64,000 bases of DNA from the NCBI GenBank assembly GCA_013433145.1, contig JACCHR010000027.1, positions 186,001 through 250,000 on the forward strand. Reading direction: 5' to 3'. Position 1 is the stretch's first letter; every line of letters begins with the position of its first letter. The stretch is from Ascaris suum (Eukaryota > Nematoda > Chromadorea > Rhabditida > Ascarididae). Both the position numbers and the translations under genes were made by a program. Shown here piece by piece: positions 11,899-25,900 of the stretch. The notes under the pieces are model-generated. The model was given only the letters and a program-made list of their open reading frames with translations. It was not told where the DNA came from and searched no databases.

Positions 11899-14800
11899 AT
11901 GCCTAAAACAAACTCGAACGAAAGCAACCCCGTCAAAAAGGTGATGAATGAAGAGGAGCGGTCTGCCTTGGCAGCAACTCTCGATGAGGACCTGGAAACG
12001 TTTATGGAAAGTCTTGCCAGCAAAAAGGTGACGTCTCACACTTCATTGTACTCAACAAAAAGCACATTCGTTAATAAAAGAAGTGGTGAAGAGGCGGTAC
12101 ATGCAGTCTTATACCCCTGCACCTTGATATAGATATTCATATCAACTTATGTCAGTCATTGATGGACACCGCGCAACAAGTAGGGGAGTCGTTTGAAGGA
12201 GGAAAGACCGTTGCCACGGAGGTAATGTAAAATCTGGCACGGTCAGAATTGGTCAGTGAAAAGTTTCAGGAGGTTGGATTGAAATTTGACAGCGTTTTTA
12301 GATTATAGCTTGGAACTAGCCCCAGGGGACGAAGGTTAGGCGCGCATGACATATGCGACCCAGCCTCCAATTATGGATACAACCATCTTTCTTTCTTCTT
12401 TCGTGCTTATTGGACCTAACCTTCGCAGCGGCGAAATAGCTTCGCCATTGCCTTATAGTTCGCACTAATGTAGGGGAGTGGTGAAGTGGAGGGTATGGAA
12501 GTGAACTCAGTGTTTGATCTGTTTTAACGAGTTCGTATTAAACGGTGATAACAACATGATCAGTGAGATCACTATTATGATAATTCAATGGCCACTAGAT
12601 GCTTTCGAGACCAAAGTGCCTTCGGCGGTGTGTAATGGTTATGTTGCGTTTCATGTACAGGAAGAACCTGTGGTGCCGCAGGTTTTATATTTTTGAAAAT
12701 TGCGTCCTGGCGTTTTCTCATTTAGCAAAAAAGATATAGGTACATCACTATAATCAATCGCAGAACCATACCTCAGTACCTTCAAGCTTTACCTGCTTTC
12801 TTTGAGAAAAGCTTTTACAAACATCAACGTATCTGATGATGAGTGAGGTTGTAGCCGCAAGGACCATCGATTTTGCCGTTTCCTCGCGAAAACTCATTCT
12901 TCTGAACCATCAAGCTTCTTCGAGGAAAGATGAAGGCATCGCTATTTTCTCCAGCAGTGCGGAAGGGGGTGGATAGACCCACTTTCTCACTTCTGCATCA
13001 TCCCCTTCCTTTCCTTTTGCTATAGCTCTAGCAGAGAATTGTGTTCAAAAAAGGGAGGAAAAAGGATATAAGAGAGGTAATGAAGTAGTTTTTAGAAAGA
13101 TGATGCTGATCGGAAGCCTTTCAACTTTGACGAATGGTGCCGAGAACTCGATCAGCATCCTGCATTCATGACTGATCTCCATTTCGACAAAAATGGCCAG
13201 TATTCGGAAGCTGTGCAAGCACTTCAGGTAGGTGTGACAAATAGTTTGCTTGTGACAGAGTGATTTCCGTGGGTGTTTAGACGTCCTGTTGGCTGAATTG
13301 ACCACCCTCATGCAGGTTTTGATAGTTTTCCATTCCTTCCTCATTTCCATAAAATTGCATAAGGGATGCATTGTGCGAAAACCTTCAAAAGTTATAAAAA
13401 ATGGCCATAAAGTTTTATGTACTGTTAGCAGATACCTGCCGAAGGGAGAGGACTTGAAAGGGCGAGAGCAAAAAGATTCTGTAGCTCTTACAATAAAAAA
13501 AAAATGAATGCATCGCTGATCTTATTTCAAAATTCTGGCAGCACTAGTTTTTATATCTATTTCTCGATTTTTTTCATTGATTTTTTGATACACAGTATCT
13601 ATGTTAAAGACCTCCTCGAAGCCTTTTTATAAACTTCGTTTCTGATTCTTTTGTTTTTTTCCGGAACCATTTGCGAATGTTTCAACTGTCTTTACATACA
13701 AAGGTTTACAAAGCGATCTCTTCACTCCTACGACTTCTTTGTTTTTGATGTAATTGGCTCATTGAGCATTACTTAATTCTTGCACTCTTAATCTGTGTCA
13801 ACATAGACACCGATTTCCATGTCAAATAACTCGGGACAGAGTGATTGTTGATTCATGGCGATGGATTCAATCACATAGATTGGAAGTGAATAGAACTAAC
13901 ATTAGCGATGCGACACCCTGAATGTAGCCGTTGCTTTGGGGCTTATAGTTTCAGTTGCATTAAAGCTTAATACTTATAGTTCTATGCAGTCCCTCTTTAC
14001 TGTTTTGAATCATTTCCGAACAGTTCAGTTTGTTTAGCCTCACATCATTTCACTGCAGTAAATTTTGTCCTTTTTGGTGCCTTTGTTTACCTAGACGACG
14101 GGTCGTCATATCATCCTTCCAGGCATGCCAAAAACGGGACTGCCGAGGCGGCAAGCTAAAAATTGTAAATTGCTAACGGCTAATTAAAACACTAAAAACG
14201 CAAATGTAATATTTTTATTTCTTGAACCAACTCTTTTGGTAGCTTATAAGCACCTGAAGAGAAGTGCGATAGAACTTGTGCGGCATCTAATACTGATCCA
14301 CTGATACCTTAGCCTCTGTATTGCATCCGAGGACAGTTTGATGCAAAAAATAAAATGGCGTTTATTAGCACTCTGCGAGTTGTTCGTCATGTATCTGTTT
14401 CTGGTAACTAGCCTCATCCTTCCTTCTGAGGCATCTGATTCTATTTTCAGGCATTGAAATATGATGACTCGGAGACGGAGGACCGCATTGAAAAGGCGCA
14501 ACGACACAAAGATGAGGGGAACAAACACTTCAAATATAAGAAATATCGATGGGCAACCGATTGTTACACAAATGGTACGACAGCCAATTGGCTTTCTATC
14601 TCGGTTATTTTCTGGCATCATTCTCTTCGAAGTCCCCCTCTTCTCCCTTTCCCTCAAAGTGCGGTTTTCGTTGTGGCACCATTTCGCAATCAGGCGTGTG
14701 GTTATCTAACAGGAACTTTTTAACCCTCTTGGCTCGGGTCTCGCATCAAACTTTGACGTCTTTGAATCGCCCAATTCAAGCGTGATCGAGTGAGAAGACT

Positions 14801-17800
14801 AGTTCTATGTGGAAATTTTAATTACTATTTGAGAGCGCGTCGAATCTTCCAAAAATTTGTGAGCGATGCCCAATAACGGTACTTTACAACTAGTTGTTAC
14901 ACTTAAATTTGAAAACAGATTAGCGTTGTTAAACCTTAAGTGACTGACCTTTGACCTTGAACCATTCCACTGGATTCCCAATTACACTGTCAACTTTCTG
15001 TCGGAAAAAGGATTGAGTTCCTCATCATTGAGGTAGGGCGAAATTACTGTCTCATTTTATAAAATTTTCCTCTTCTTCCCCTCTTCTGCTTCCTTCTTCA
15101 CTCTATTTCTTCCATCCGGTCGGGGATATTGACCTAAAATCAGATTGATATTTTCGACTATTGCGATGACTGCAATTAAGCTTATCTCTATTTGAGACAA
15201 GCGAGAAGAATGTCCACCGGTTTTATGGTCGATTTATTCGGCTGTAATTTGATGTATTCATTCCGAGCGACGTAGAAACAGCCATTTTATACTTTCTTAT
15301 GAACTCATGTTCCGTAACACATATTTGAGATTACTCGGAACTTTCGTGTGACTACAGACGGATACATAGGAATGAACTCAGAAACGGGACATAAAGCGTA
15401 TAAGCGGGAGTGTTGAACTTTGCATATAAAAGCGGGAGAGCGGTGGGAGGGGGGGGGGGTCGGGGAGAAGCGCAAGCAGCGGTCTTATGTCTGTCACAGT
15501 TGAAAAAAGAAATGGGAAATTTCCAGTCCCTTTGATCCTTCCACTACATAACTGAGGGAAGTAGCGAGGGAGATACTTTATATGTCTCATCAACACTGTG
15601 GTAGAGTGCAATGGAATTTCTCGAAAACGTCTATAATCTAATCGATTCATGCTGAATTCGTCAGTTGTGCATTCATTTTCTTTCTGGACGATCTCCATAT
15701 TAAGTCGTTATTAGTTTAATGGTTGAATGCCCTTGTATTGCGAAATACTGCCTACAGGCTTGGACTGGCGTTTGGAAATGTACTGCTTTGCGAGTACATA
15801 TGGCTGCTTAGTTTCCTCCTATCCCACCTCCCCCCATCGCCTCACTTCTTTGGTTCTCATGTGATATTCTTTTAGGTTGACTCGGTGGTTTTGCGAGCGT
15901 GTCCATTTATATGTTCATCTCCGCACAAAATTCGGGTGAGGGCGAAGTGGTGAGGGAGGGGGAAGGATATTCATGGCTGGGCGGGAAGATATCGCCTCCT
16001 TCAGCATGTTATTTCGCAGTGTTTCGTTGACGGCATTTAATTTACTGAACTGTTAAAGCAAGATTATTATTGTTTCGTCGAAAAATATATCAGTATCATA
16101 GCTAGAAAATATTAAGAAGCCTTAAAATATAAGTATGAAAGGCGAATAGAATATAAGAAGAGGATTTTGAAAACTGGAATTATGGGATGACCAAGAGAAT
16201 TGTAGCGATACGGTCAAAGCAACTCACCGTGATTATACTCGTTGTTTTTACTAGCCTTCTTCCTTTCGCTTTATTCGATCATTGACTGCGACATTAAGTC
16301 CTCATAGAGTATTTCACTTCATTACCGCGTAAATTGAATTTTTAGATGAACTTAGGAAGTATAACACAGATTTCTTATTTGGATTCAGTTTCGCGTTCTG
16401 GATTAAGCACTGAGATACGTTTGTTTACCTGGCCCATTAATTAATTATATAGAAAGGGAACCTGTTATGCGACTGCAGGAATAAAAGAGCTCTGTGCGGA
16501 CCGTGCTTTAAATTCGATGTTATATTCAAATAGGGCGGCCGCTCAAATACGTATTGGTAACCTGCGATCGGCAACACGCGATTGTGTGTTCGCACGTCGC
16601 TTCGATGCTTCTAATCTGAAGGTGCTCGATTTCTTCATTAATGGGTCAGTGAAGCATCATTGACTGCTAGAATTTTATTACGAATAAAACCTTAGAAACC
16701 GGAAAAATTGGAAGTAAGGGATTCGTTCTCACGCAGTATCAGGTTCACTCGTAGACTCTGAAGCTCATGCCAATTTTAGTTACTGGTAGTGTGAAGTGAA
16801 GCAATGGTCTGAATCTCATATCGACTTTTTTTACTGGTAGTGTGGAGTGAGGCAATGCTTTGTTTTCGTGAAGCGATTGTGAATATAGACTTACCAATGA
16901 ACAGTGATGCTAATAGCGCGGTACATCAATAAAGTAAGTTTAGGCAGTAATTCGATGTGCAGAATGCCTTATCGAAATGGGGTATGGGAAGCAATGCATT
17001 GACTGGATCGACACGAGCAAAGCACTCTTTGAGACGTTACCTCAAGACGCACTGGATAAAGGTAAGCATTTTTGAATCACATTCGCAGCTAGGTTGCACC
17101 GTACTGTTGCAAGTTTTGCTTATTCATTGCGTTTGTAAGTAATCTGTATATAAGGCGTGCATTCCGGTGCAGAATGATGCTGCTGTTCTTTTCTGGTGCT
17201 GTTGCAGAGTTGCGTTCGCAGTGCGTATATGTGAGCATGTCCATCCACCCGGCAGTTTCGATGTATCAGTCATTTCGAAATATGCTGGTCATAATTATGC
17301 CATAAAATGGTCTTCTACAGCAAGTTGAGACTGATCCACCGACTTCAAAAGAATTTATAAATGCACTGAACCCCGGTTTTGTAATTTCTAAATTGGGTGA
17401 ACAGCAAAACGGTCCTTTTTTAAAGGCAGCACATATGGCACGTATCAGCCGGTTACTGGGCGCAATACGTTGCTGTTGGCAAGTGACCAAGTTGGTTAAT
17501 CAAGTCACAGAACGCAAAGGTGCATATCATGCAAGTCTGTCTGATATGCTTTTACAATTGTCTATAGATATTTTAAGTGCTGCGAACATGCGAATTGGAA
17601 TTTATGGGAATGTACATCCGAGCTTTCCAAAAAAAATCGAGTCGGTTTTTCGGCAGAAATATCTTCGAAACCATGAGAACCATAGATTGATAGCAAATTA
17701 AACGATAGATATGGTTGAAGCCAAACTTTTAACCCCATTTAGCTAAATTTTCCGTATTGCAAAAAAATTGTTCACCTCATTTCTTCAGAAATGTCGTTTA

Positions 17801-20800
17801 ACTTTAAATTGCTTCCATTTAAACCTTCAGGAATGACTGTTTTTATTCCTTTCCTCTATTTCTGGCAATGCTTGCTGTTGGATATATTTTTCTTCCTTAC
17901 TTGAATGTGCCGTCTTATTGCTTTCAAGGTTTTGTTCGAATTTTTTTAATGGCTTTGTTTGGATCCCATTTCTAGATGTAAGGTGCGTTATAAAAGTTGC
18001 ATGTTGCATTCCCAGTCGTCGTCAATGGAATGTCGATGTGTTGCTGCCTTACATTGTTGCAATACTCAGCTTCTTACCGTTACTTCTGTGCAAGCTCGTC
18101 TCGTGCGCACTTAAATGCGCAGTGTTAAAAGCGTTAGAGATTTTTGTTGGCATAAAACAAATCAGCGAGCTGGCAACAAAGATGCTTCTTCTTTAAAACA
18201 ACTGTTTGTTTTTTTGTTCTTCCCGGGATTGTATTTTAAGTATGCACCCCTTCATGATGTACACCTCGACGCATCAACGATCAAGTTGTATAAGCTATAA
18301 ATGCATATCAATTTGGCTGCTTTCTCAAATCACTGGCTTTCACGCCTTAGGAGATTTGTCATTGGTAATATGGCATTACTTAAACACTTCAAAGTTAAAA
18401 ATTTTTCGAATATTCCCCTAATGTTTCTACCGGAACGCACTAATTCGTCGATAGGCTTTGTTCACTCCCCTCAACGCTGCTGCAGAACGCGATTTCGACA
18501 ACACTATCGAGATTACCTTTAGAAGTTCGTTTTAAACGAGGAACGAAAGGAAAGAAAAGGAAAGATATTACAGGAAATAAACTTGCAAACCAACTTAGAG
18601 GTGAAAATGGAATTTATCATCCGATCTTAAGCACGTTTTCACTAGTATTTTCAGTCTTCGAATTGTTTTTATTTTGGAACGGACGCTGTAGAACGCAGAA
18701 TACTTTCCACTTTGAAGTTTAGTTTGCTTTTAGGCTCGCAAAATGCTTTAGCAAGATATACCTCGTTGCATCATTTCCTGCAAAAAGTAAGCGATTTTTG
18801 TTTTGTTAGCCGTTCCTATTTCATAGAGGAAGATTTGTTCGACGACTGCATTAATTCTTCAGAGGATTGAGCTCGCATTGGGACTTAACGACCTGTTTGG
18901 GCTTACTTGAGTTCAATTATGCACCAGAGTTAATTTATTTGCAGGTAATAGAAGAGAAGAACAGATGAAACGTCTAGAGGAGCTAAGGATGAAGGCGGTG
19001 CACATTGCGCTTGTTGAGGAACGTGATGCGAGGAGAGCAAAGAATGTTGTAAGTGGATTGTAGTGGATTGTGGGCACTTATGACGCAAGAAACGGCAATT
19101 TAAATTGTCGTGTCTCCAACTAAACGTTGTAGAAAAAACAAGTAGGCAGTACCCAGGGCACAATTTGTTTTTTTTTTGCAGAGTAGTTGAGTGAACAGGA
19201 AAAATGATATTCGCAACCATCTCTGAAGACATATCCAAAAATAGAGATGCCGTTGCACATTATTAACTAAACCACTTGCCAGTTTGCTTATTTAGATCAA
19301 GTTGAGTAAAAATTGCCTCATTAGTTGAAATTTCTAGCAGAGCTTTAAAAATAATAGTGATGTCTGACGATGTGAGCGAAAGTTCCTAACTTACGTCTTA
19401 TGGCTGAGTTTTATAGTCGTCGCTTCACCAGGAAAAAAGCTATCAGATTCTGAAATTCTTACCGAGAAAATCATCATTTGGTACCACTGTCACAGAATTA
19501 TTGTTTGCGAGATGGTTTCTTGGGAAGTGAAGAGAAGAGTGAGAGGGAAGGAGGTTGTGGATAGAAAAATTTGCTAACGTAGGACGTCCATGGCATTAGA
19601 AATTGCGCCAGGATGAGTTTGAGCGAGAAAATTTTCAGGAATAGGCATTCGCTTCAACGGGCTTGTGCAATTAAATATTTGCTTCTTAACCAATGATGCT
19701 ATGATTATCTGTATGTGTAGCGTTTGAGCAGTATGCAAAAACTGGACGTTTTGTCCTTCTTTTAGTACGCAAAAATTGTCTTTTTGTGCAGTATGCAAAT
19801 TTCTCGCTTTTTTATTGTATTCTTTTGTCTGTCTGAGACTGTCTGAGACACAGGAGACTTCTGGGACAATATTGGCAGTTATAACGGGTAAGTGCCTATC
19901 AGCTGCATCGATTACTTGCAAATTACTTGCCTTACTTCACAAACGTTCTTTCTTCATGTGTTGATGCAACATTTAAAGTAGTTGATGCAAAGGTAGGTGC
20001 TTGAAATGTCGTTCATTCAGCATGTTTCATAAGTGAATATGGCTGTTCAAGAATTGCCGAGATCTGAAGTGCAACAAATTTACCTGTGAATTCAGAGCAT
20101 ACCTGTCGCGGTGCGGTTACCTCGAAGCTGCACTCTCGGAAACTTTTAATGTAATGCAGAATTTTTATCGTACCTTACTAATCGCCAAAATGGCCTACCT
20201 GCCTCCTGTGACGCATATTATGTCCTGGTTAGAGCGTTATGTGTAGTTTTCTTACCGGGTGGAAAATGCCGCGTTGAACTGCACAATGTTGCAGTCGTGA
20301 TAGGTGGCAAAAGCAATAACTGCATTATGTAGGTGGGCAAGTGGAGAGTTGTGATTTAAATTTTAAATTTAGGTTGCCAAGGAGGAGTTGGCTAAGAAGA
20401 GATTGCTGGCAGCATTCAAGGCGAGGAATCTTCAATTCGAACCGAAAATACATCTCGACGATGTCTCTTTGTTTGAATGGTCGCAAATAGAAGTACTCCT
20501 GCCACAAACGAAAGCGGTATATTTTGTTTTTGCTGATAAAAAAGGTTTTATTCGTCAGGTATTTAAGAGGTTCCTCAGTACCGCCAGTGAGCCAAACGGC
20601 TGCGCTGTGCATTTTCTTCGAAGAGCATTCTAAAAATCGAAGAAGGAAGTGTTAGGATTAGAGAAGGTGAAGATTATATGAGAAGCTCGGGCGGAGAGGG
20701 GGGAGTTGGAGGGAATGTGGAACGAATGTGGGGGGGGGGGGTTGGAGCGAATGTGAAACGAATGTGGATGGGGGTTGGAGGGAATGAGGGACTAATGTGG

Positions 20801-22956
20801 AGGGAAGTTGGAGGGAATGTGAGACGAATGTTGGGGGAAGGGGGGGGGGACAATGCGGATGAAGGAAAAGGATCATGTAACTGCCGGTTTGCCTTAATGT
20901 TGAAATTAATGTTGATCGATTGGTAATGCTATTATTCTCTGAATATATGTTGTGCATAATAATACTGTAACCGTTATTGATGTGCATGGTCCCCGCTTGA
21001 TCTCCATGAAAACTTTTTATTGAGGAATGAAATTATTATTTCATAGCAAGCTTATCCAGATAAGAGTTGTTGATTACTTACTGCCAATTACATTTGGAGG
21101 AGGGAAGTAGCAACGTAATTTTCATATATGTTCCCTCATGCCCAACTTTATGAAACATCGTAGGGAAAAGGAAGTCGTGGAAAATGTCGAAAAAGTAATG
21201 CCGACCGGAAGGTCAGATTTGTGAAAGGCAATGGCTGGTATGCTGGCGCATTATGGCTGACGTAAGTGGCGCAAATGTCGCGAGTTTTGTTGTGATAGGA
21301 TACGCAGATTGAAGTAAAGTTCCTACAGAGCCGTATTTCGATATGCGTAGCGAATGTAAGTTGCCTTTTTAATAACGGCAGCATCATACCTTGGTAGCTA
21401 GGTGCTGTTTTTAACGCTCGATTGAGGTGTGCAAGTTTAACGCTCCAAGTGACATCTGCAAATCGAATTAATACCAGGTGTGCAAGTTGTGAATCTGAGA
21501 AGTAGGAGCCGAATAGTACTTATTGGATTCGAATTCTAGCTTGTGACAATTTCGACTTCGTTTCACCGAGCAGAGTGGGTATATTAGTGATTCGAAGGGA
21601 TTATCCAAGTATTTTAGAAAAACTGATTAGTTTTGCTGTGTTAAGAAACTCACCTCGAAAATTGTATGGGGGATAACATCTCGCCAACCCGATCGTTGGT
21701 TCGTTTTAGCTAATTTGGAAAGATAGATGCTACTTGCGGTAAGGCTAGCTCTAATATTTGTTCTTTACTTGCTTTCAAAAAAAAAAAAGAAATAAGACAC
21801 GAGTCAGAATAAGGTTAGAGATAGAAAATAAGATTGTGACGCTATTCGGCGAACATCTTTTAATGAACGCATGGGAAAGTAAATCCACATGGAAATTTCC
21901 TCCTAGATATCTGCAGAAATTTATTGCAAATTGAGGATGTGCGCGTATATGATTGCCTTTGATGTATGCATGAATTGGAGCGTTTTTTTTCTAGCATGAA
22001 CGGGTTTTTTTGGACGACCAAAATGTGTTACATTGGCCATTATTGGTTCAATACCCGGAGTGTGGGCAGACCGATTTCTTCACGGAATGTTGCGAGTTAA
22101 ACACTTTGCTAGAGTTGCTGCATCCTTTGTTTCAAAATGCTTCATCTTGGGACCCGAATCACGATTTCAGGTTAGCTGCTATCTTTTATTAGATTTTACT
22201 TGGCATGAACTATCCACGTGTTCCTGAAGAAGAGTGTCCTACACGTTTGCCCGACTACGCGGTTTGAGGTACGAAGTATGAAATTTTTAATGTACAGCCC
22301 AACATAACGACGAAGTACATCGTCAGTTTATTTTTTCCCATTGAGTTTCCATCTTTTTCTCGTAAAAAACAGTCCTTTCACCTCGCCATACCGTGAAAAT
22401 TATCGATTGGAAAACGGATGCAGGAGAAGGATAGAGATCAGAGGTGATGAATTATGAGTATTGAAAACATTTTTGTGAACATTAAAAGCATTTTTATATG
22501 TCACTAGTTTATAACGAGTGCAGTGTGAGTTCAGGCAGCAGAACGTACGTTTATTTGTTACATTGGATAGTTTCGACGGTGAGCTGAGTGAAGTGCTATT
22601 GTCGGATACGCTTCGCAAAGTGCTTTCCACCCAGCGATTCGTCATTGTTCATGGACTTCCGGTCCTCCAGGTATATCTTTCTTATCCGCGTTGTTTGTTA
22701 TTATATCATATTTGCTAATTTTTGCGATGATCTATTAAATCGACCTCAATTCTACGTTTATGCTTAGGCATTAATTGTTGAATTTTTTGATTCAAAACGA
22801 ATAAAATCACAACAATAAAATTTATTGAGTATAATCTAGATCAGAATTTCTTCACGACTTGAATTTCGTTCCTACTTGGCCGTGCCTTATGTGCTGTAGG
22901 TGCTTAGAAGTGATGTTGCAAATGCAGACATTGAACGGATGGGTGCATTCAAATAA
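11899..22956 (+). CDS. TTC4: TTC4/Cns1-type tetratricopeptide co-chaperone
   Basis: This gene encodes a cytosolic or nuclear co-chaperone that binds Hsp90 and Hsp70 through a TPR clamp. Ten phase-matched exons are 11899-12027, 13096-13227, 14451-14574, 16479-16621, 16944-17061, 18945-19048, 20373-20516, 21995-22170, 22535-22670 and 22900-22956, giving about 420 aa against about 390 in human. The N-terminal segment includes FDEWCRELDQHPAFM (human WEKEFEKVPLFM). The first TPR has KDEGNKHFKYKKY, the second MLYSNRAAAQIRIGNLRSA, and then comes NLKAVIRCAECLIEMG. A charged helix with KEELAKKRLLAAFKARN follows, then the C-terminal wheel domain with VLHWPLLVQYPECGQTDFF and a short last exon ending MGAFK. 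The clamp residues (K and N of GNKHF, N of YSNRAA) are present. The ATG sits eight bases after an acceptor. The order and identity of exons are secure; exact acceptors of exons 5 and 9 are the least certain. Confidence 0.93.
16780..16857. repeat. Two imperfect direct copies, period 51
   Basis: A segment beginning TTACTGGTAGTGTG occurs at 16780 and again at 16831 with two or three substitutions. It lies in TTC4 intron 4. Confidence 0.6.
20705..20852. repeat. G-rich minisatellite in TTC4 intron 7
   Basis: Four degenerate copies of a 33-36 bp unit beginning GTTGGAGGGAATG start at 20705, 20741, 20774 and 20807. They contain G runs of up to twelve, mostly on the plus (RNA-sense) strand, so G-quadruplex formation is plausible. 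Confidence 0.75.
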
Positions 22957-25900
22957 ATTGAAAAACACACCAAAAGGGCTTTTTGCCAGAGCAGTAAGCC
23001 ATTAATGAACATTCGCTATAGTGATATGTGTTTGTTGCGAATCTTCTGCAAGATTTATTTTAAGACAACAAATGCAATATTTAAGACACTTTTAATACCT
23101 TCAATAAATTTCGATGTTGAAGGACAACTTAAAAATCAGTGCAAAGGTCATATCGCGATGTCGGTTTCATCCATCGAGTTCCTTCATTCTGGCTTCAATG
23201 ATGCCCACATATTGTGTGCAGAGATAATGCACAGGTTGACCGGATCGATGTTACCTGAAAAGGTGTTGTTAGAGGTCAAATCGTTACTTCCTATCCTTAT
23301 AACACTCGTTTTAGCACCCAGCCGGTCACGGTTAGCACTGGGATAATGATTTGGATTAGTATTTAATTGAATATTGCATCGTTTAAATCACAGCATGTAA
23401 AGAGAGCAATTGCTTGCTTGATTGCTTAACTGCCCGTTGGATCAGTCATATTAACTATATTTTATGCGACCATAAGGACCAACCGGTGAACGCTGACGCG
23501 TATGCAAATTTATTTCCGTAGTGAATTAACTGCTGAAGCATTGTTTTGCAGATGTACACGAAGCAAAAAGTGGAGAAGGATTTCGAAAGACTCCATTCAC
23601 GCATATTCAGACCGAAGTGATGTTTGAGATGAATGATATGCGTTGTTGCCGTGTTGAAAGATGTCATGCGTGAAAAGCTGGGATCCAGATTTCTGCACTC
23701 TTCCAGCTCGGATTCGTTCACCATGCCCAACATTTCGTAGAGGATGAGAAATTCGAGTTTCAAAGATTTGCACTTTCAGCGGGGATAGCAAATGTAAGGT
23801 AGTAAAATATGAATTAGGGTTGCACTAAAGGCGGGGGGATGCAACATTATAAGAGGGGACTGTGAGAGGAGGAATTTTTTGCTTTGATATGCCTGACAAG
23901 TCTTTTGCAAATGCTAGAGGAAATATCAAGGGATGAGGCATATTTGTCAGTACGATTAATGTAGTCAAAATTTTTTCAGGCAAATGTTCTGCAAGTTGAA
24001 AAAAATAAGCACTGTACGCGGCAAGTGTAGAAGTGGCGTTGATAACATGGGATAGAGTAAATAAAATGCGTTGGTAACCAAAAGTTTCTGAATGCTGGGA
24101 ACGTGGAAAAGCAATGGCGAGGTTGCATTCCTGTTGGTGCACTGCAAGAGGTAATATGAATCGGTTGTCTAGTCTAAAGGAGACTGGCTGTAATTTGGCC
24201 TAAACTGCAACGCTTAATAGTAGAACGTGTAGTTGCTATGCTGGTCACTGAAACTATAGAGTTTTCAAAATGATTGAAACTTTGCTCTTAGATGTTTATC
24301 CTTTACTATCATGCACTTATAGAGGCATTCGGCCTAATCGGGCAAGGATGAACATCGATAATTTTTGGCGTTCAATGATTGCGCTTGTATCCGTTATGGG
24401 TAACTAATCTAGGTTCATGTTTTCATATGATTGTGTTGTGTACAGATGTTTATTTTGACGGTTGTTATAAGAGGTTGCTTGTTGATGAACTTTTAAAATG
24501 AATCGTTTTGGACATTATCAATGTCTTCTTTTTTGTTCTCAGGAGACGTCTTTTACGTGCGATATAAGTTACATTTCTTTTGCCGGTTTGCTGGATGTTT
24601 ATGAAAGGTTTGTTTGTTATTCAGCTTCATTACCTCACGTTTTCCTTCCGTGGCAGGTGTTCCCAAATGGGCATTTCTCGCTGCTATATGCATATGTATA
24701 TATGGTAACAGTATACCTGTATAAGCAGCATCGTATTTTTATAGAATTTCAGTGTTAAAACGGAGCGTTTATAATATGCGACCAAACTGGAGCCCGTTCA
24801 AGCAAAGTAGTTAAAGGCGAAATAGATTTCACAGGTTTTGATACAAAAATGACCCGGAGTTCTCATATATGAGTCAGAAAGATAGTCGCACCTCCATCCA
24901 AAGGTGAACGGACGTATCTTTTGTATCCCCGTGCCAGAACATAGAAGGTTTATTTGAAGTTGTGGAGTTGCTTACGCTCATTTCAAATAGGATTTACGTA
25001 AGATGTAACAAATTGGCGACGATCAACTATTCGCAGACTCTGGCGCGGAGAGCGTTCCAACAGTGTTATGAGTTTATCGTGTGCAATCAGAGGAGGTATC
25101 GAATGGGAACTTGTCCTTTCACGATATAACGGGTCATTTACCTTTTCTTTGCCCTCTCTTGCATTCCACACAGCACCATGCTCACGTTTGTTGTTCCGCA
25201 TTTCAGTGGGGATATATTATGCCATATAGCGAAGAAGCAGTAATGGAAAAATTACAACAATAAAAAGCTGATACTGCGAACCATGGAAGTAAACTGTTGT
25301 TTGCTTAGGCGCTGCTTCGAGTGTATAGCTTTTGGAGGATGGCGCCGAAATGTGTGATCCTATCCCTGCTCAAACATAACTCCTTTCTGTTAAAAACATA
25401 GCCATTTTATAGAAATGGTGAACCTTGGGCAGGTATTTAGGGTTGGCAGATGAACTTTCGCTTGTTTAAGGGTGTCTTCACGAATGGACAGCACTTTCTT
25501 TCGCGGAGGTAGTGAAACGCAAGGGAACGTGCGCTGATTTTGAGAGATGTGAAATACAGAGCCTACTTTCCAGGTTTCTAATAATTCAGCAAAATGAAAT
25601 CCGGAATTCCGCTTTTTAACTCGGCCGGCTTAACGTTTTTTTACCTGACCCGATTAAATATATGTTGACTTTAGAAGCAGAGCACTTTCCCACATCAGAA
25701 GCAGTACATTTTCTTCCCTTAGAAGCAGCACAAAATATGGGCATAGAGAGTTCCATCATAGAGATCAGCGGAAGAGGTGCTCCATTTTTATTTAAACGCG
25801 CAATATCTCATAGCAGTGTAACACCTGCTGACAATCGGCAAGAGGGCAAATTGATATTTCCATACGAAAGTATAAAACAACAACACACCTTCACAGTGCC

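Noticed and set aside
23455..23791. Minus-strand frame of 102 codons with protein-like composition
   Set aside because: Opposite strand to a good plus-strand acceptor at 23551; no start or family recognised.
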